The notes below the pieces were generated by a model that was not told the DNA's origin, ran no database searches, and saw nothing but the letters and a program-made list of their open reading frames with translations. A program made the position numbers and the translations under genes. Of a stretch of DNA of 13,224 nt, positions 1 to 6,694 are shown piece by piece. The stretch is from Baffinella frigidus (taxonomy: Eukaryota; Cryptophyceae; Cryptomonadales; Baffinellaceae), in the NCBI GenBank assembly GCA_026770585.1, contig MU646549.1:235965-249188 (forward strand), written 5' to 3'. Position 1 is the stretch's first letter; each line of letters starts with the position of its first letter.

Positions 1-107
1 TTGGGGTTTGGTATTTAGGGTTTGGGGTTTGGGATTTAGGGTTTGGGGTTTGGTATTTAGGGTTTGGGGTTTGGTATTTAGGGTTTGGGGTTTGGGGTCT
101 AGCGGTT
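1..107 (+). repeat. Telomere-like heptamer tract
   Basis: Alternating TTTAGGG, TTTGGGG and TTTGGTA units, G-rich on plus. The pattern is too degenerate and too internal to be a chromosome end. Confidence 0.85.
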
Positions 108-133
108 TTCACGCCTCTCCCTGCCCTGTACAT

Positions 134-195
134 GATAAGTCAACAATCCCGGATAAGTCAACTATCCCTGATAAGTCAACAATCCCTGATAAGTA
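134..195 (+). repeat. 18-base tandem repeat, about 3.5 copies
   Basis: The unit GATAAGTCAACAATCCCT repeats at 134, 152 and 170, with a partial copy at 188. The segment 196-290 after it has no recognisable content. Confidence 0.85.
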
Positions 196-289
196 AACAG
201 CGTTCCGCGGTCGTGCTGTGTTTGGTCAACACACGCTGCTTTCCCGTTTTGCGTTCAGGATTTGGGGCTTACTTTCCCCGTGTTGGACG

Positions 290-430
290 TGTGGTTTCTG
301 GTTTCTGGTTTCTGGTCTGAGGTTTAGGTTTTAGAGTCTAGGGTTTAGGGTAAAGCGCTTAGGGTTCAGGGTCCAGGTAACTCTGTTTTCCCACTTTAGG
401 GTTTAGGGTTTAGGGTTTGGGGGGGGGGGG
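290..430 (+). repeat. Telomere-like tract ending in a 12-G run
   Basis: TTTCTGG units near 295-318, then degenerate TTTAGGG, then three clean TTTAGGG units and a G run at 419-430. It abuts a donor-side copy of exon w11. Confidence 0.8.
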
Positions 431-435
431 CTTAC

Positions 436-462
436 GCGCGGGCGGTGTTGAGGCAGAGTTTG
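436..462 (-). pseudogene. Donor-side copy of w11
   Basis: Encodes LCLNTAR plus GC, followed by GTAAGC. That donor is closer to the usual consensus than the one on the true exon at 913. Confidence 0.75.
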
Positions 463-539
463 CCCGTGCCTAACATAGCATTAAAAGTGGAACCGGTTCA
501 GTAATCTTCCGAAATGGGTTCAGGGTTCGGGGGTACTAC

Positions 540-587
540 GCGCGGGCGGTGTTTAGGCGGAGTCGGCAGAGGTCTCGCTGGAAGATC
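540..587 (-). pseudogene. Donor-side copy of w11 (longer)
   Basis: Encodes IFQRDLCRLRLNTAR plus GC with donor GTAGTA; the N-terminal half of the exon is missing. The stretch 588-750 between the copies is AT-richer sequence with no recognised content. Confidence 0.8.
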
Positions 588-756
588 AGTACCACATTTA
601 TGCTATGCTAGGCATGGGTTTTATGCCCACGATAGCAGCAACGACCCTAACATACCACCAAAAGCTAACTTATGCAAAAAAATAAAAATACACAGCTTAA
701 AAAGTGATAGTGGTTCAGCAATATCCCGACATGGGTTCAGGGTTTGGAGGGGTTAC

Positions 757-787
757 GCGCGGGTTTGGAGGGGTTACGCGCGGGCGG
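757..787 (-). pseudogene. Two tiny donor-side copies of w11
   Basis: The w11 donor CCGCGC|GTAACC occurs with exon ends at 757 and 778, in a direct repeat of about 21 bases (GGTTTGGAGGGGTTACGCGC). Only the last codons remain. Confidence 0.6.
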
Positions 788-865
788 TACATGACAAGGC
801 AGTCACCTCACACAGTTGGCTTCGGTGTTGAGGCTCCCTTTTCGGGGTTCAGGCAAAACTAGTTT

Positions 866-905
866 CTCCCTTTAGGGTTGAGGGTTTAGGGTTTAGGGTC
901 TGGGG
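866..905 (+). repeat. Telomere-like tract beside the w11 donor
   Basis: Short run of TTTAGGG-type units a few bases past the donor of exon w11. Confidence 0.7.
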
Positions 906-912
906 GCGTTAC

Positions 913-992
913 GCGCGGGCGGTGTTGAGGCGGAGGCGGCAGAGGTCGCGCTGGAAGATGCGGTGCATGTCCGCCGCGTTCTCCCTCTCCCT
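913..992 (-). CDS. BBS1: BBS1 exon w11
   Basis: 80 bases: 26 codons plus 2 bases. The peptide RERENAADMHRIFQRDLCRL then RLNTAR, with a split Ala, matches animal [28 protein letters not shown], the helical segment after the propeller. The acceptor is GTGTGCAG|AGG and the donor CGCGC|GTAACG. Two acceptor-side copies lie upstream (1150-1217, 1378-1445). Donor-side copies lie downstream (540-587, 436-462, and tiny ones ending at 757 and 778). The next exon, expected to start by completing Ala and then an AYLQ-like helix, was not found between 1 and 430. Confidence 0.9.
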
Positions 993-996
993 CTGC

Positions 997-1149
997 ACAC
1001 ATCAAATAAAATAAAATAAATAAAATCACAAATTATTAAATATTTTTAATTAATATAATATTTTACATTCATTTTCTTACGTAATATAACATAATATAAT
1101 ACATTATGTTATGTTATATAATATTACGTTATATTATTTTGTGTTAGTA
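997..1149. repeat. AT-rich spacer with hairpin
   Basis: Starts with AAATA-type repeats. At about 1078-1128 it has an inverted repeat (ACGTAATAT ... ATATTACGT). Its last 25 bases (TTATATTATTTTGT.TTAGT) recur before 1378, so the spacer is part of the duplicated w11 unit. Confidence 0.7.
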
Positions 1150-1217
1150 TTGAGGCGGTGGCGGCAGAGGTCGCGCTGGAAGATGCGGCGCATGTCCGCC
1201 GCGTTCTCCCTCTCCCT
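1150..1217 (-). pseudogene. Acceptor-side copy of w11 (first)
   Basis: TTTCGCAG acceptor, then REREN to RHRLN, with one Arg changed to His. The sequence passes directly into AT-rich DNA with no donor. Confidence 0.85.
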
Positions 1218-1221
1218 CTGC

Positions 1222-1377
1222 GAAACACAGAATTTAAATAAATTTAGATTTAAATTTATATATTTTTATATATATATATATCAATAAATATATTAGTAAA
1301 TGTTTAATATTAAGTTGATGTTAAGTTTGTATTATATTATATTATATTATATGATGTTATATTATTTTGTATTAGTG
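1222..1377. repeat. AT-rich spacer of the second w11 repeat unit
   Basis: AT-rich, with TATA runs and ATTAT repeats. It ends in the same 25-base tail as the 997-1149 spacer. Confidence 0.7.
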
Positions 1378-1445
1378 TTGAGGCGGAGGCGGCAGAGGTC
1401 GCGCTGGAAGATGCGGTGCATGTCCGCCGCGTTCTCCCTCTCCCT
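1378..1445 (-). pseudogene. Acceptor-side copy of w11 (second)
   Basis: TTTCGCAG acceptor and an intact RERENAADMHRIFQRDLCRL frame through RLN. There is no donor. The three copies of the unit are spaced by roughly 225-228 bases. Confidence 0.85.
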
Positions 1446-1466
1446 CTGCGAAACATCCCGAAATAT

Positions 1467-1468
<2 letters not shown>

Positions 1469-1522
<54 letters not shown>

Positions 1523-1586
1523 CGTATACATTCATAAAAACTTTGTGTATATCATATGTATGTATATATATATATATATATATACT
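1469..1586. repeat. Two TA microsatellites
   Basis: (AT) about 25 at 1469-1519 and (TA) about 11 at 1562-1584, separated by 40 bases of AT-rich DNA. 1587-1719 holds a direct repeat of AAAATAGTCTCCCCGGAC at 1645 and 1665. Confidence 0.9.
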
Positions 1587-1721
1587 ATAACAATAATCGT
1601 CAGCTTCTGGGTTATCGGGGTCCCAGACGGAATAGTCGACAGCGAAAATAGTCTCCCCGGACAAAAAATAGTCTCCCCGGACGAACCTGTGAGAAACCCC
1701 TGCTTCTTCCACACGAGGCTA

Positions 1722-1928
1722 GAGCGGGTCTCTCATTAGTTGACACGATTCGGACCTCGAAAAGCAAATTAGTAACGAACAAAATCAGTCAACTTGTGTA
1801 GTAATTTTCATTGCGTAAAAAAAAGAATCTTCATTTCAATGAAAATTACTACACACGTTGACTGATTTTGTTCGTTACTAATTTGCTTTTCGAGGTCCGA
1901 ATCGTGTCAACTAATGAGAGACCCGCTC
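1722..1928. mobile_element. 207-base full-hairpin MITE with TA target duplication
   Basis: Arms of about 92 bases (1722-1813 and 1837-1928) are nearly perfect inverted repeats starting GAGCGGGTCTC, with a loop of 23 bases. TA flanks both ends (1720-1721, 1929-1930). The host sequence either side (ACACGAGG-CTA and CCTATGCGAACAGAATAAA) matches, inverted, the uninterrupted sequence at 2068-2097. That acts as a paralogous empty site. The length is typical of Tc1/mariner-type MITEs. There is no coding capacity. Confidence 0.9.
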
Positions 1929-1963
1929 TACCTATGCGAACAGAATAAATGTCGATTGTAAAC

Positions 1964-1992
1964 GTGTGTAGTAATTTTCAGATGAAAAGCAG
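1964..1992 (+). repeat. Fragment sharing the MITE core
   Basis: TGTGTAGTAATTTTCA followed by GATGAAA, as in the 3' half of the element at 8643-8782 but lacking an internal piece. It is probably a deletion remnant. Confidence 0.6.
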
Positions 1993-2099
1993 CGACTTTA
2001 CACAGGTCCGACCGCTCAGCGGGCGGAAACGTGGTCATTTGCCCACAAAACTTTTTAAGTCCGTTTTATTCTGTTCGCCTGGGTAGCCTCGTGTGGGAC

Positions 2100-2153
2100 C
2101 TGGGTCTGTTCGACGAAGAGTTTGGTCTTTTTCGGGACGTTGGGCGGCACGTC
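2100..2153 (-). pseudogene. Donor-side copy of w10
   Basis: VPPNVPKKTKLFVEQTQ followed by donor GTCCCA; the GPPPEQ part is replaced by unrelated sequence. 2154-2340 after it shows no recognised feature beyond short repeats. Confidence 0.85.
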
Positions 2154-2343
2154 CAAACGTGTTGGAAATTGGAGCCATTCCCATGCGGTATAACGATTTT
2201 GTTGTACGACGAAACACTTTTAGCGCGAAACGTTGCGTTTGAAATTCCGACTTGATGACCTGGCGTGGTTAACCTGGTTCATAGACTTTTGTATCACTCA
2301 ATGCAAGGCTCAAGGGCCTAGGAAGAAGAAGAAGTTAATCTGG

Positions 2344-2430
2344 GCGTTGGGTGTAGGGTGTAGGGTGTAGGGTGTAGGGTGTAGGGTGTAGGGCGTAGGG
2401 TGCAGGGTGTAGGGTCCAGGGTTTCGGGTT
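2344..2430 (+). repeat. TGTAGGG heptamer array at the w10 donor
   Basis: About eight nearly identical GGTGTAG units, then CAGGGTGTAGGG variants, ending 6 bases from the w10 donor. It is a locally homogenised variant of the telomere-like heptamer. Confidence 0.85.
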
Positions 2431-2435
2431 CAAAC

Positions 2436-2522
2436 CTGGGTCTGTTCGACGTAGAGTTTGGTCTTTTTCGGAACGTTGAGCGGGACGTCCTGCTCCGGCG
2501 GCGGGCCCGACTGCACCGTCGC
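2436..2522 (-). CDS. BBS1: BBS1 exon w10
   Basis: 87 bases, 29 codons, phase 0-0. The peptide ATVQSGPPPEQDVPLNVPKK continues TKLYVEQTQ and matches animal [25 protein letters not shown], the exit from the propeller. The acceptor is AAATTCAG|GCG and the donor CAG|GTTTGA. Acceptor-side copies lie upstream at 2690-2745, 2903-2968 and 3141-3159. A donor-side copy lies downstream at 2100-2153. It is the only complete copy of the four main ones. Confidence 0.93.
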
Positions 2523-2525
2523 CTG

Positions 2526-2689
2526 AATTTCCCGCGCAGTTTCAGGGGTAAATCCGGTATTTCCCACACAGTTTTAGGGGTAAATCACGCGTTTCCCGCG
2601 CAGTTTCAGGGGTAAAGCCCGCGTTTCCCGCGCAGTTTCCGGGGTAAAACTTGCGTTTCGCGGGCAGTTTTGGGGTTGGTTTGGTCTTC
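2526..2689. repeat. 32-base minisatellite, block 1
   Basis: Units resembling TTTCCCGCGCAGTTTCAGGG followed by GTAAATCCCGCG repeat with a 32-base period from the w10 acceptor outward. A period of 32 shifts frame at each unit and is stop-free in all three minus-strand frames, which explains the long repetitive ORF here. Confidence 0.85.
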
Positions 2690-2745
2690 TTCGGGACGTT
2701 GAGCGGGACGTCCTGCTCCGGCGGCGGGCCCGACTGAACCGTCGC
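2690..2745 (-). pseudogene. Acceptor-side copy of w10 (first)
   Basis: AAATTCAG acceptor, ATVQSGPPPEQDVPLNVPKK then TK, then directly into minisatellite. The last seven codons and donor are absent. Confidence 0.88.
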
Positions 2746-2748
2746 CTG

Positions 2749-2902
2749 AATTTCCCGCGCAGTTTCAGGGGTAAATCCCGCGTTTCCCGCGCAGTTTTGG
2801 GGGTAAATCCCGTGTTTCCCTCGCAGTTTCAGGGGTAAAGCCCGCGTTTCCCTCGCAGGTTTTGGGGTAAAACTTGCGTTTCCAGCGTAGTTTTGGGGGT
2901 AG
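2749..2902. repeat. 32-base minisatellite, block 2
   Basis: Same unit as block 1, with CCCTCGCAG variants. Together with the exon piece it forms a higher-order unit of about 223 bases. Confidence 0.85.
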
Positions 2903-2968
2903 TTTGGTCTTCTTCGGAACGTTGAGCGGCACGTCCTGCTCCGGCGGCGGTCCGCTCTGCACCGTCGC
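2903..2968 (-). pseudogene. Acceptor-side copy of w10 (second)
   Basis: AAATGCAG acceptor, then ATVQSGPPPEQDVPLNVPKK and TKL, then minisatellite. No donor. Confidence 0.88.
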
Positions 2969-2971
2969 CTG

Positions 2972-3285
2972 CATTTCCCGGGTATTTTCAGGGGTACACG
3001 CTGCATATTTCGCGCGCAGTTTCAGGGGTAACGCCCGCGTTTCCCGCGGGAAATTACGGAAATACCCACAAAACCTAGCCGTAATGTCCAGTCCCCGAGA
3101 ATTTAATTTGAATACTCGGCGGGATTAGATCCTGGAGGGGGGCCGGTCTGCACCGTCACCTGAATTTCCCCCGCAGTTTTCAGGGCGAGGCTTCAATTTC
3201 CCCTGCAGTTTGGGGGGTAGAGCCTGCATATTTCGCGCGCAGGTTTCGGGGTAAAGCCTGCGTTTCGGTTGCAGGTCCTGGAGTA
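2972..3285. repeat. Degenerate minisatellite with an older w10 fragment
   Basis: Diverged copies of the same 32-base unit flank a short acceptor-side w10 remnant at 3141-3159 (TGAATTTCC acceptor, VTVQTG). A stretch at 3048-3140 is unrelated. Confidence 0.65.
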
Positions 3286-3305
3286 GGCTCTTGTGATCCA
3301 CACAA

Positions 3306-3473
3306 CCACCAACCCTCACGGTTTGCACAAATGGTCGAATTTGGCGGTACTTAATGCCCTTGAAGACCGCCGGATTCCGGCGTCGGTTATTTTTTAAACC
3401 CCAAAAGCAAGGTGTTTTGAGTTTTGAAACTGGTACGTAATTTTCCATTTGTGCAAACCGTGAGGGCTGGTGG
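3306..3473. mobile_element. 168-base inverted-repeat element
   Basis: 29-base terminal inverted repeats (CCACCAACCCTCACGGTTTG at 3306, its complement ending at 3473) with one mismatch. No clear target duplication. A lone end copy (CGTGAGGGTTGGTGG) sits at 3653-3667. No coding capacity. Confidence 0.8.
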
Positions 3474-3660
3474 AAGGTGGTCATTGGCCTTTTCTGAAAT
3501 GTTAATTTTAAGGTCGCGTCCAGTATTTGTACGAGAATTGGTCACGTACCCAGGGCTTCATCCATCGGAGACGTGACAATTACTACACAATGCAGAAAAG
3601 GGGGGTCTGCCCAGGTCAAACCAAGGATGTAAAATCGACGATCTGGTCCTCCCGTGAGGG
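3474..3660. other. Unassigned intron sequence
   Basis: I see no exon or clear repeat apart from GACAATTACTACACAATG at 3577, which resembles the MITE core, and a loose TCACGT/ACGTGA inverted pair at 3541-3578. Confidence 0.4.
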
Positions 3661-3671
3661 TTGGTGGTGAC

Positions 3672-3720
3672 CTTTGATATCGAGGAGTTGCGAGAGAGGA
3701 TCTTTATCGCGATTGCCCCA
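3672..3720 (-). pseudogene. Full-length second copy of w9
   Basis: Same 49-base length as w9, encoding GAIAIKILSRNSSISK (one Met to Ile plus silent changes). The ends are ATGGAG|T and AAG|GTCACC, so both splice dinucleotides are present. The duplication covers about 60 bases (3664-3722 against 4160-4218). It could be a mutually exclusive alternative exon or simply a decoy. Confidence 0.8.
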
Positions 3721-3738
3721 CTCCATACCACACTAATA

Positions 3739-3894
3739 GGCTAACGGCCTGAAAATGGGGTAGTTAGGCCTACGGCATTGCCTAGGACCTGCTACCGTAG
3801 GCCGAGAATTTTTGGTCCTAGGATCCCTCGGCCTACGGTAGGAGGTCCTAGGCAATGCCGTATGCCTGACTACCCCATATTCAGGCCGTTAGCC
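3739..3894. mobile_element. 156-base hairpin MITE, TA flanks
   Basis: Nearly the whole element is an inverted repeat (GGCTAACGGCCTGAA ... TTCAGGCCGTTAGCC) with arms of about 70 bases and a short loop near 3808-3830. TA flanks both ends (3737-3738, 3895-3896). Confidence 0.85.
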
Positions 3895-3900
3895 TATGAA

Positions 3901-4026
3901 CACAGCGGGCTTCGCAGGAAGATTGGACCGTCAAAATGTCGGTTGGTAAGATGTCTTTGTACTGTACAGAGCAATTGTTAATTAGTACCACGAACATAAA
4001 TGGACCGATCTGCAAAGCCCACTGTG
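3901..4026. mobile_element. 126-base TIR element, copy 1
   Basis: Termini CACAGCGGGCTTCGCAG and CTGCAAAGCCCACTGTG are inverted repeats. The interior is shared with the copy at 12027-12157 (GTCAAAATGTCGGTT, ATGGACCGATCTGC). No target duplication is seen. Confidence 0.8.
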
Positions 4027-4027
4027 T

Positions 4028-4140
4028 GGTAGGGTTAAGGGCCTAGTGTTTAGGGTTTCGGGTTTAGGGTTTGAGGTTTCGGGTTTCGGGTTTCGGGTTT
4101 CGGGTTCAGGGTGTACGGTTTAGGGTTTAGTGTTTTGGTT
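4028..4140 (+). repeat. Telomere-like tract in intron w9-w10
   Basis: TTTAGGG and a run of TTTCGGG units, just downstream of the w9 donor. Confidence 0.85.
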
Positions 4141-4167
4141 GTGGAGAAGAAGAAGAAGAGGGGTCAC

Positions 4168-4216
4168 CTTTGATATCGAGGAGTTGCGAGAGAGGATCTT
4201 GATCGCCATTGCCCCA
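4168..4216 (-). CDS. BBS1: BBS1 exon w9
   Basis: The shortest exon: 49 bases, 1 base plus 16 codons, leaving in phase 0. The peptide GAMAIKILSRNSSISK matches animal GGLIIKILKRTAVFVEG. The acceptor AAACCCAG|T is formed directly in telomere-like C-rich sequence, and the donor is AAG|GTGACC. A second copy of equal length at 3672-3720 keeps the frame and both splice dinucleotides. Including both would break the frame (49 is not a multiple of 3). Confidence 0.9.
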
Positions 4217-4219
4217 CTG

Positions 4220-4307
4220 GGTTTGGAGATTAGGGTTAGGGGTTTATGGGGTTAGGGGGTTTAGGGTTCAGGGTTCAGGGTTCAGGGTTCAGGGTTTGGG
4301 GATTAGG
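4220..4307 (+). repeat. Telomere-like tract bordering the w9 acceptor
   Basis: Ends within 4 bases of the w9 acceptor. 4240-4340 nearly duplicates 6900-7001, including four TTCAGGG units and GGGGATTAGG. Confidence 0.85.
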
Positions 4308-4340
4308 CCCCATCTTTTCCGACACCATTGACACCATTGC
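4308..4340 (-). pseudogene. Displaced acceptor-side copy of w6
   Basis: GTCCAG acceptor, then AMVSMVSEKMG. It sits in the intron between w8 and w9, far from w6, and shares the GACACCATTGAC variant and flanks with the copy at 6969-7001. Confidence 0.82.
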
Positions 4341-4344
4341 CTGG

Positions 4345-4530
4345 ACGATAGGGTCTAGGGTTTAGGGTTAGGGCCCCAGTTAGGATTTTAGGATTGAGGG
4401 TTAAGGGATTAGGGTCTAGGGTTTAGTGTCACCTCTTGTAGTTCATGACAAGTGTCGAGATTTGGTGTTAGTGCTTTGTTAGCAGCTATGGTTTAGGGTT
4501 TAGGGATGAGGGTTTGAAGATTAGGGATTA
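4345..4530 (+). repeat. Telomere-like tracts around a w8 fragment
   Basis: Degenerate TTTAGGG/TCTAGGG at 4350-4428 and 4489-4530 surround a donor-side w8 copy. Confidence 0.75.
4433..4456 (-). pseudogene. Donor-side copy of w8 (first)
   Basis: Matches the last 24 bases of w8 (ACACT.GTC.TGAACTACAAGAG) with donor GTGACA. Confidence 0.75.
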
Positions 4531-4562
4531 AGGCGGGCCAAGGCGTTCTGGTTTAGAGTGTA

Positions 4563-4723
4563 CTAGCTCTGTTTCACTCTGGTAGACTAAATCGATTATG
4601 TCCTTTTATTCAACTCAAAACGCCAAAAGTCATCTTTTTCAAAGGGATTTGTCAACTTTTGGCGAACCGTTGCGATCTGGTCTCACCAAACTGGTGAGAC
4701 CAAATCGAGTGGAACAGAGCTAG
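4563..4723. mobile_element. TIR element, GCTCTGTT family, TA flanks
   Basis: Ends CTAGCTCTGTTTCACTC and GAGTGGAACAGAGCTAG are inverted repeats. Taking TA as target duplication leaves GCTCTGTT as terminus. The interior has GGTCTCACCAAACTGGTGAG, part of a 23-base palindrome near 4679-4701. Related ends occur at 10065-10197 and near 9488-9712. Confidence 0.75.
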
Positions 4724-4735
4724 GTTTAGTTTCAA

Positions 4736-4759
4736 CTCTTGTACTTCACGACGAGTGTC
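4736..4759 (-). pseudogene. Donor-side copy of w8 (second)
   Basis: ACACTCGTCGTGAAGTACAA then GAG, but followed by TTGAAA: the donor GT has become TT. Confidence 0.7.
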
Positions 4760-4864
4760 CAGGGTTTAGGGTCTAGTGCGCAGGGGTTTAGGAGTTAGGG
4801 ATTCAGGGTTTAGGGTTTAGGGTTTAGGGATTTAGGGTTTAGGGTTTAGGGATTAGGGTTTAGT
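4760..4864 (+). repeat. Telomere-like tract beside the w8 donor
   Basis: TTTAGGG units, several perfect (4808-4860), starting about 5 bases past the w8 donor. Confidence 0.85.
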
Positions 4865-4869
4865 TGCAC

Positions 4870-4920
4870 CTCTTGTAGTTCAGGACGAGTGTTGAATCCT
4901 CCCGTGCGTACTTCCCAAAC
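4870..4920 (-). CDS. BBS1: BBS1 exon w8
   Basis: 51 bases: 1 base, 16 codons, 2 bases. The peptide FGKYAREDSTLVLNYK matches animal FGRYGREDNTLIMTTR. The split codon with w7 gives Arg and that with w9 gives Ser, so the joined text reads MRFGKYAREDSTLVLNYKSG. The acceptor is TAAAACAG|G and the donor AAGAG|GTGCAA. The position of human Met390 (the common BBS1 disease site, as remembered) is Leu here, so still hydrophobic. Donor-side partial copies lie downstream at 4433-4456 and 4736-4759. Confidence 0.91.
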
Positions 4921-4925
4921 CTGTT

Positions 4926-5232
4926 TTAGGGTTTAGGGTTTAGGGTTTGGGGTTTGGGGTTTGGGGCTTGGGGTGTAGGGTTTCGGGTGTAGGGTTTCGG
5001 GTTCAGGGTTCATGGTTTTCGGGTTTAGGGTTTAGGGTGTGGGGTTTAGGGTTTCGGGTTTCGGGTTTCGGGTTTCGGGTTTCGGGTTTCGTGTTTCGTG
5101 TTCCGGGTTCCGGGTTTGGGGTTTGGGGTTTGGGGTTTGGGGTTCGGGTTCCGGGTTCCGGGTTCCGGGTTCCGGGTTTCGGGTTTCGTGTTTTGTGTTT
5201 CGTGTTTCGTGTTTCGTGTTTCGTGTTTCGGG
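4926..5232 (+). repeat. Largest heptamer array (307 bases)
   Basis: Blocks of different 7-base variants follow each other: TTTAGGG, TTTGGGG, TTTCGGG (six in a row near 5050), TTTGGGG, TTCCGGG, then TTTCGTG. It fills the intron between w8 and a w7 copy. The block structure shows local amplification of mutated units. Confidence 0.9.
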
Positions 5233-5235
5233 TAC

Positions 5236-5296
5236 CGCATCCCGACGCAGACGCCCGAGGAGAGTGGCGCCACCGACTTCACTAGGGTTGTGAGCC
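5236..5296 (-). pseudogene. Donor-side copy of w7
   Basis: LVKSVAPLSSGVCVGM plus CG and donor GTACCC; the first part (VRMYKEK) is replaced. Confidence 0.82.
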
Positions 5297-5355
5297 TGGC
5301 CGGGATCTCTCGTCCGCCCCTCTCCGCTGGCGCTGGTCCGGCTGGGCTCGTGCGC

Positions 5356-5411
5356 TCTCTCTCTCCCTCTCCCTCTCTATCTATCGCTTTCTCTCTTAAA
5401 GCGACTCTCTC

Positions 5412-5469
<58 letters not shown>

Positions 5470-5541
5470 GCTCGCTCTCTCTCTCTCGCTCGCTCGCTCT
5501 CCCTCCCCCTCCCTCCCTCTCTCTCTCTCTCTCTCTCTCTA
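5356..5541. repeat. CT microsatellite
   Basis: About 185 bases of (CT)n with occasional CG and CC, lying between the w7 donor and its downstream copy. It produces long Ser-Leu or Arg-Glu reading frames that are not genes. Confidence 0.92.
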
Positions 5542-5564
5542 GATCGAGATGGGGTTGAGGGTAC

Positions 5565-5643
5565 CGCATCCCGACGCAGACGTCCGACGAAAGCGGCGCT
5601 ATTACCGATATCAGGTCCTTTTCCTTGTACATGCGCACACTCC
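5565..5643 (-). CDS. BBS1: BBS1 exon w7
   Basis: 79 bases: 2 bases, 25 codons, 2 bases. The peptide SVRMYKEKDLISVIAPLSSD then VCVGM, with a split Arg, matches animal [26 protein letters not shown]. The acceptor is ACACGCAG|GG and the donor ATGCG|GTACCC. Seven acceptor-side copies form the tandem array upstream (5711-6332). One donor-side copy lies downstream at 5236-5296. An inverted copy lies at 7933-7963 on the plus strand. A long CT microsatellite (5356-5541) directly follows its donor side. Confidence 0.92.
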
Positions 5644-5710
5644 CTGCGTGTGTACAGCACGCCTTTTGTCAGCAATATGGTCAGCAATATGGACACGACT
5701 CCATATGTCA

Positions 5711-6340
5711 CGTCTTTTTTCTTGTACATGCACACACTCCCTGTGTGTGTGTGTACAACCCGGTTATGTCAGCAATATGGTCAGCAATATGGACACGACT
5801 TAGGTCACGTCCGAGGAGAGTGGCACTATTACTGATATCAGGTCCTTTTCCTTGTACATGCGCACAAACCCTTCGTGTGTACAACACGCCTTTTGTCAGC
5901 ACACGGGTGGACACGACTACATAAGGTCCTTTTCCTTGTACATCCGCACACTCCCTATGTGTGTACAACACGGTTATGTCAGCAATGTGGTCAGCAATAT
6001 GGACACGACTTAGGTCACGTCCGAGGAGAGCGGCGCTATTACTGATATCAGGTCCTTTTCCTTGTACATGCGCACACTCCCTGTGTGTGTACAGCACGCC
6101 TTTTGTCAGCAACATGGACATGAGTCACATGACGCCATAGGTCACGTACATCCGCACACTCCGTGTGTGTGAGAGTGTGTGTATACAACACGCTTATGTC
6201 AGCAATATGGACACGACCTCATAGATCACGTCCATCCGCACACTCCCTGTGTGTGTGTACAGCACGCCTGGGTCAGCAATATGGGCAAGACTGTACAGGT
6301 CACGTCCTTCTCCCTGTACATGCGCACACTCCCTGTGTGT
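5711..6340 (-). repeat. Tandem array of acceptor-side copies of w7
   Basis: Seven copies of the w7 acceptor (CACAG or variants, then GGAGTGTGCGCATGTACAAG) start at 5740, 5870, 5954, 6080, about 6162, 6246 and 6332. Spacing falls into two classes, about 84-97 and 126-130 bases. Two copies (5807-5870, 6016-6080) reach LSSD, with Val-Arg-Met-Tyr intact. The others stop after YKEKD. Between them repeats GTCAGCAATATGG..ACACGA. None has a donor. Confidence 0.85.
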
Positions 6341-6344
6341 GTAA

Positions 6345-6424
6345 AACACGCCTTTTATCAGCAATATCGGCATGACTGCATAGGTCACGTCCTGTTTCAG
6401 ATAGGAGGAGGTGCGGGAGGAGGG
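6345..6424. other. End of the w7 array
   Basis: Last diverged unit of the array, then a G/A-rich stretch (GGAGGAGGTGCGGGAGG). Confidence 0.5.
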
Positions 6425-6606
6425 GGCTTAGGTTTTCGGGTTTCGGGTTTATAATAGGTGGTCCCGTTTTAGGGTTAAGGGTTTTAGGGTTTAGAGTTTA
6501 GGCGTATGGCACTGCAAGGTGGAAGGAGGAGGGGGGGCAGGAGGGTGTTTGGTGTTTAGGGTTTCTGGTTTCTGGTTTCTGGTTTCTGGTTTCGGGTTTC
6601 GGGTTG
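6425..6606 (+). repeat. Telomere-like tracts beside the w6 donor
   Basis: TTTCGGG and TTTAGGG at 6425-6512, then TTTCTGG and TTTCGGG at 6545-6606, ending about 10 bases past the w6 donor. Confidence 0.8.
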
Positions 6607-6618
6607 AGTGGCGAGGAC

Positions 6619-6685
6619 CGTCAGCGAGGGCGACGAGGTGGATGGGCACTGAGCCCATCTTGTCCGACACCATCGCTTCCATGGC
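6619..6685 (-). CDS. BBS1: BBS1 exon w6
   Basis: 67 bases, phase 0 in, phase 1 out. The peptide AMEAMVSDKMGSVPIHLVAL plus AD, with a split Gly, aligns without gaps to animal [23 protein letters not shown]. The acceptor is ATCGTCCAG|GCC and the donor GACG|GTCCTC. The split G plus GG of w7 makes the Gly of ADGSVRMY (animal ANGEVRIY). Acceptor-side half copies lie upstream at 6831-6863 and 6969-7001. A displaced copy sits at 4308-4340. All are embedded in telomere-like heptamers. Confidence 0.9.
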
Positions 6686-6694
6686 CTGGACGAT

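Noticed and set aside
132-260. Next BBS1 exon after w11
   Set aside because: ACAGGGCAGGGAGAGGCGTG at 118-133 (minus) gives RERRENR then a stop; at best it is a remnant of the w11 start, not the following exon.
1-420. A real chromosome end (telomere)
   Set aside because: Heptamers are degenerate, interrupted by other sequence, and tracts recur throughout the window in both orientations.
1300-1739. ORFs with long Ile-Tyr runs
   Set aside because: Translation of TA microsatellites.
2542-3006. 154-residue minus-strand repeat protein
   Set aside because: A 32-base period is open in every minus frame. The ORF reads through introns and decoys; only the GPPPEQDVPLNVPKK text is exon-derived.
4141-4240. 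Plus-strand peptide VTFDIEELRERILIAIAPLG as a coding fragment
   Set aside because: It looks protein-like but is the antisense of exon w9, whose minus-strand frame matches BBS1 and has proper splice sites.
5046-5735. 229-residue minus-strand ORF rich in Arg-Glu
   Set aside because: It runs through a CT microsatellite and heptamer repeats; only the short w7 exon pieces inside it are meaningful.
5098-5835. 245-residue plus-strand ORF rich in Ser-Leu
   Set aside because: Antisense shadow of the same microsatellite and of BBS1 exon w7.
5600-6400. CRISPR-like or ncRNA repeat array
   Set aside because: Units are acceptor-side copies of BBS1 exon w7 with uneven spacing and no unique spacers.
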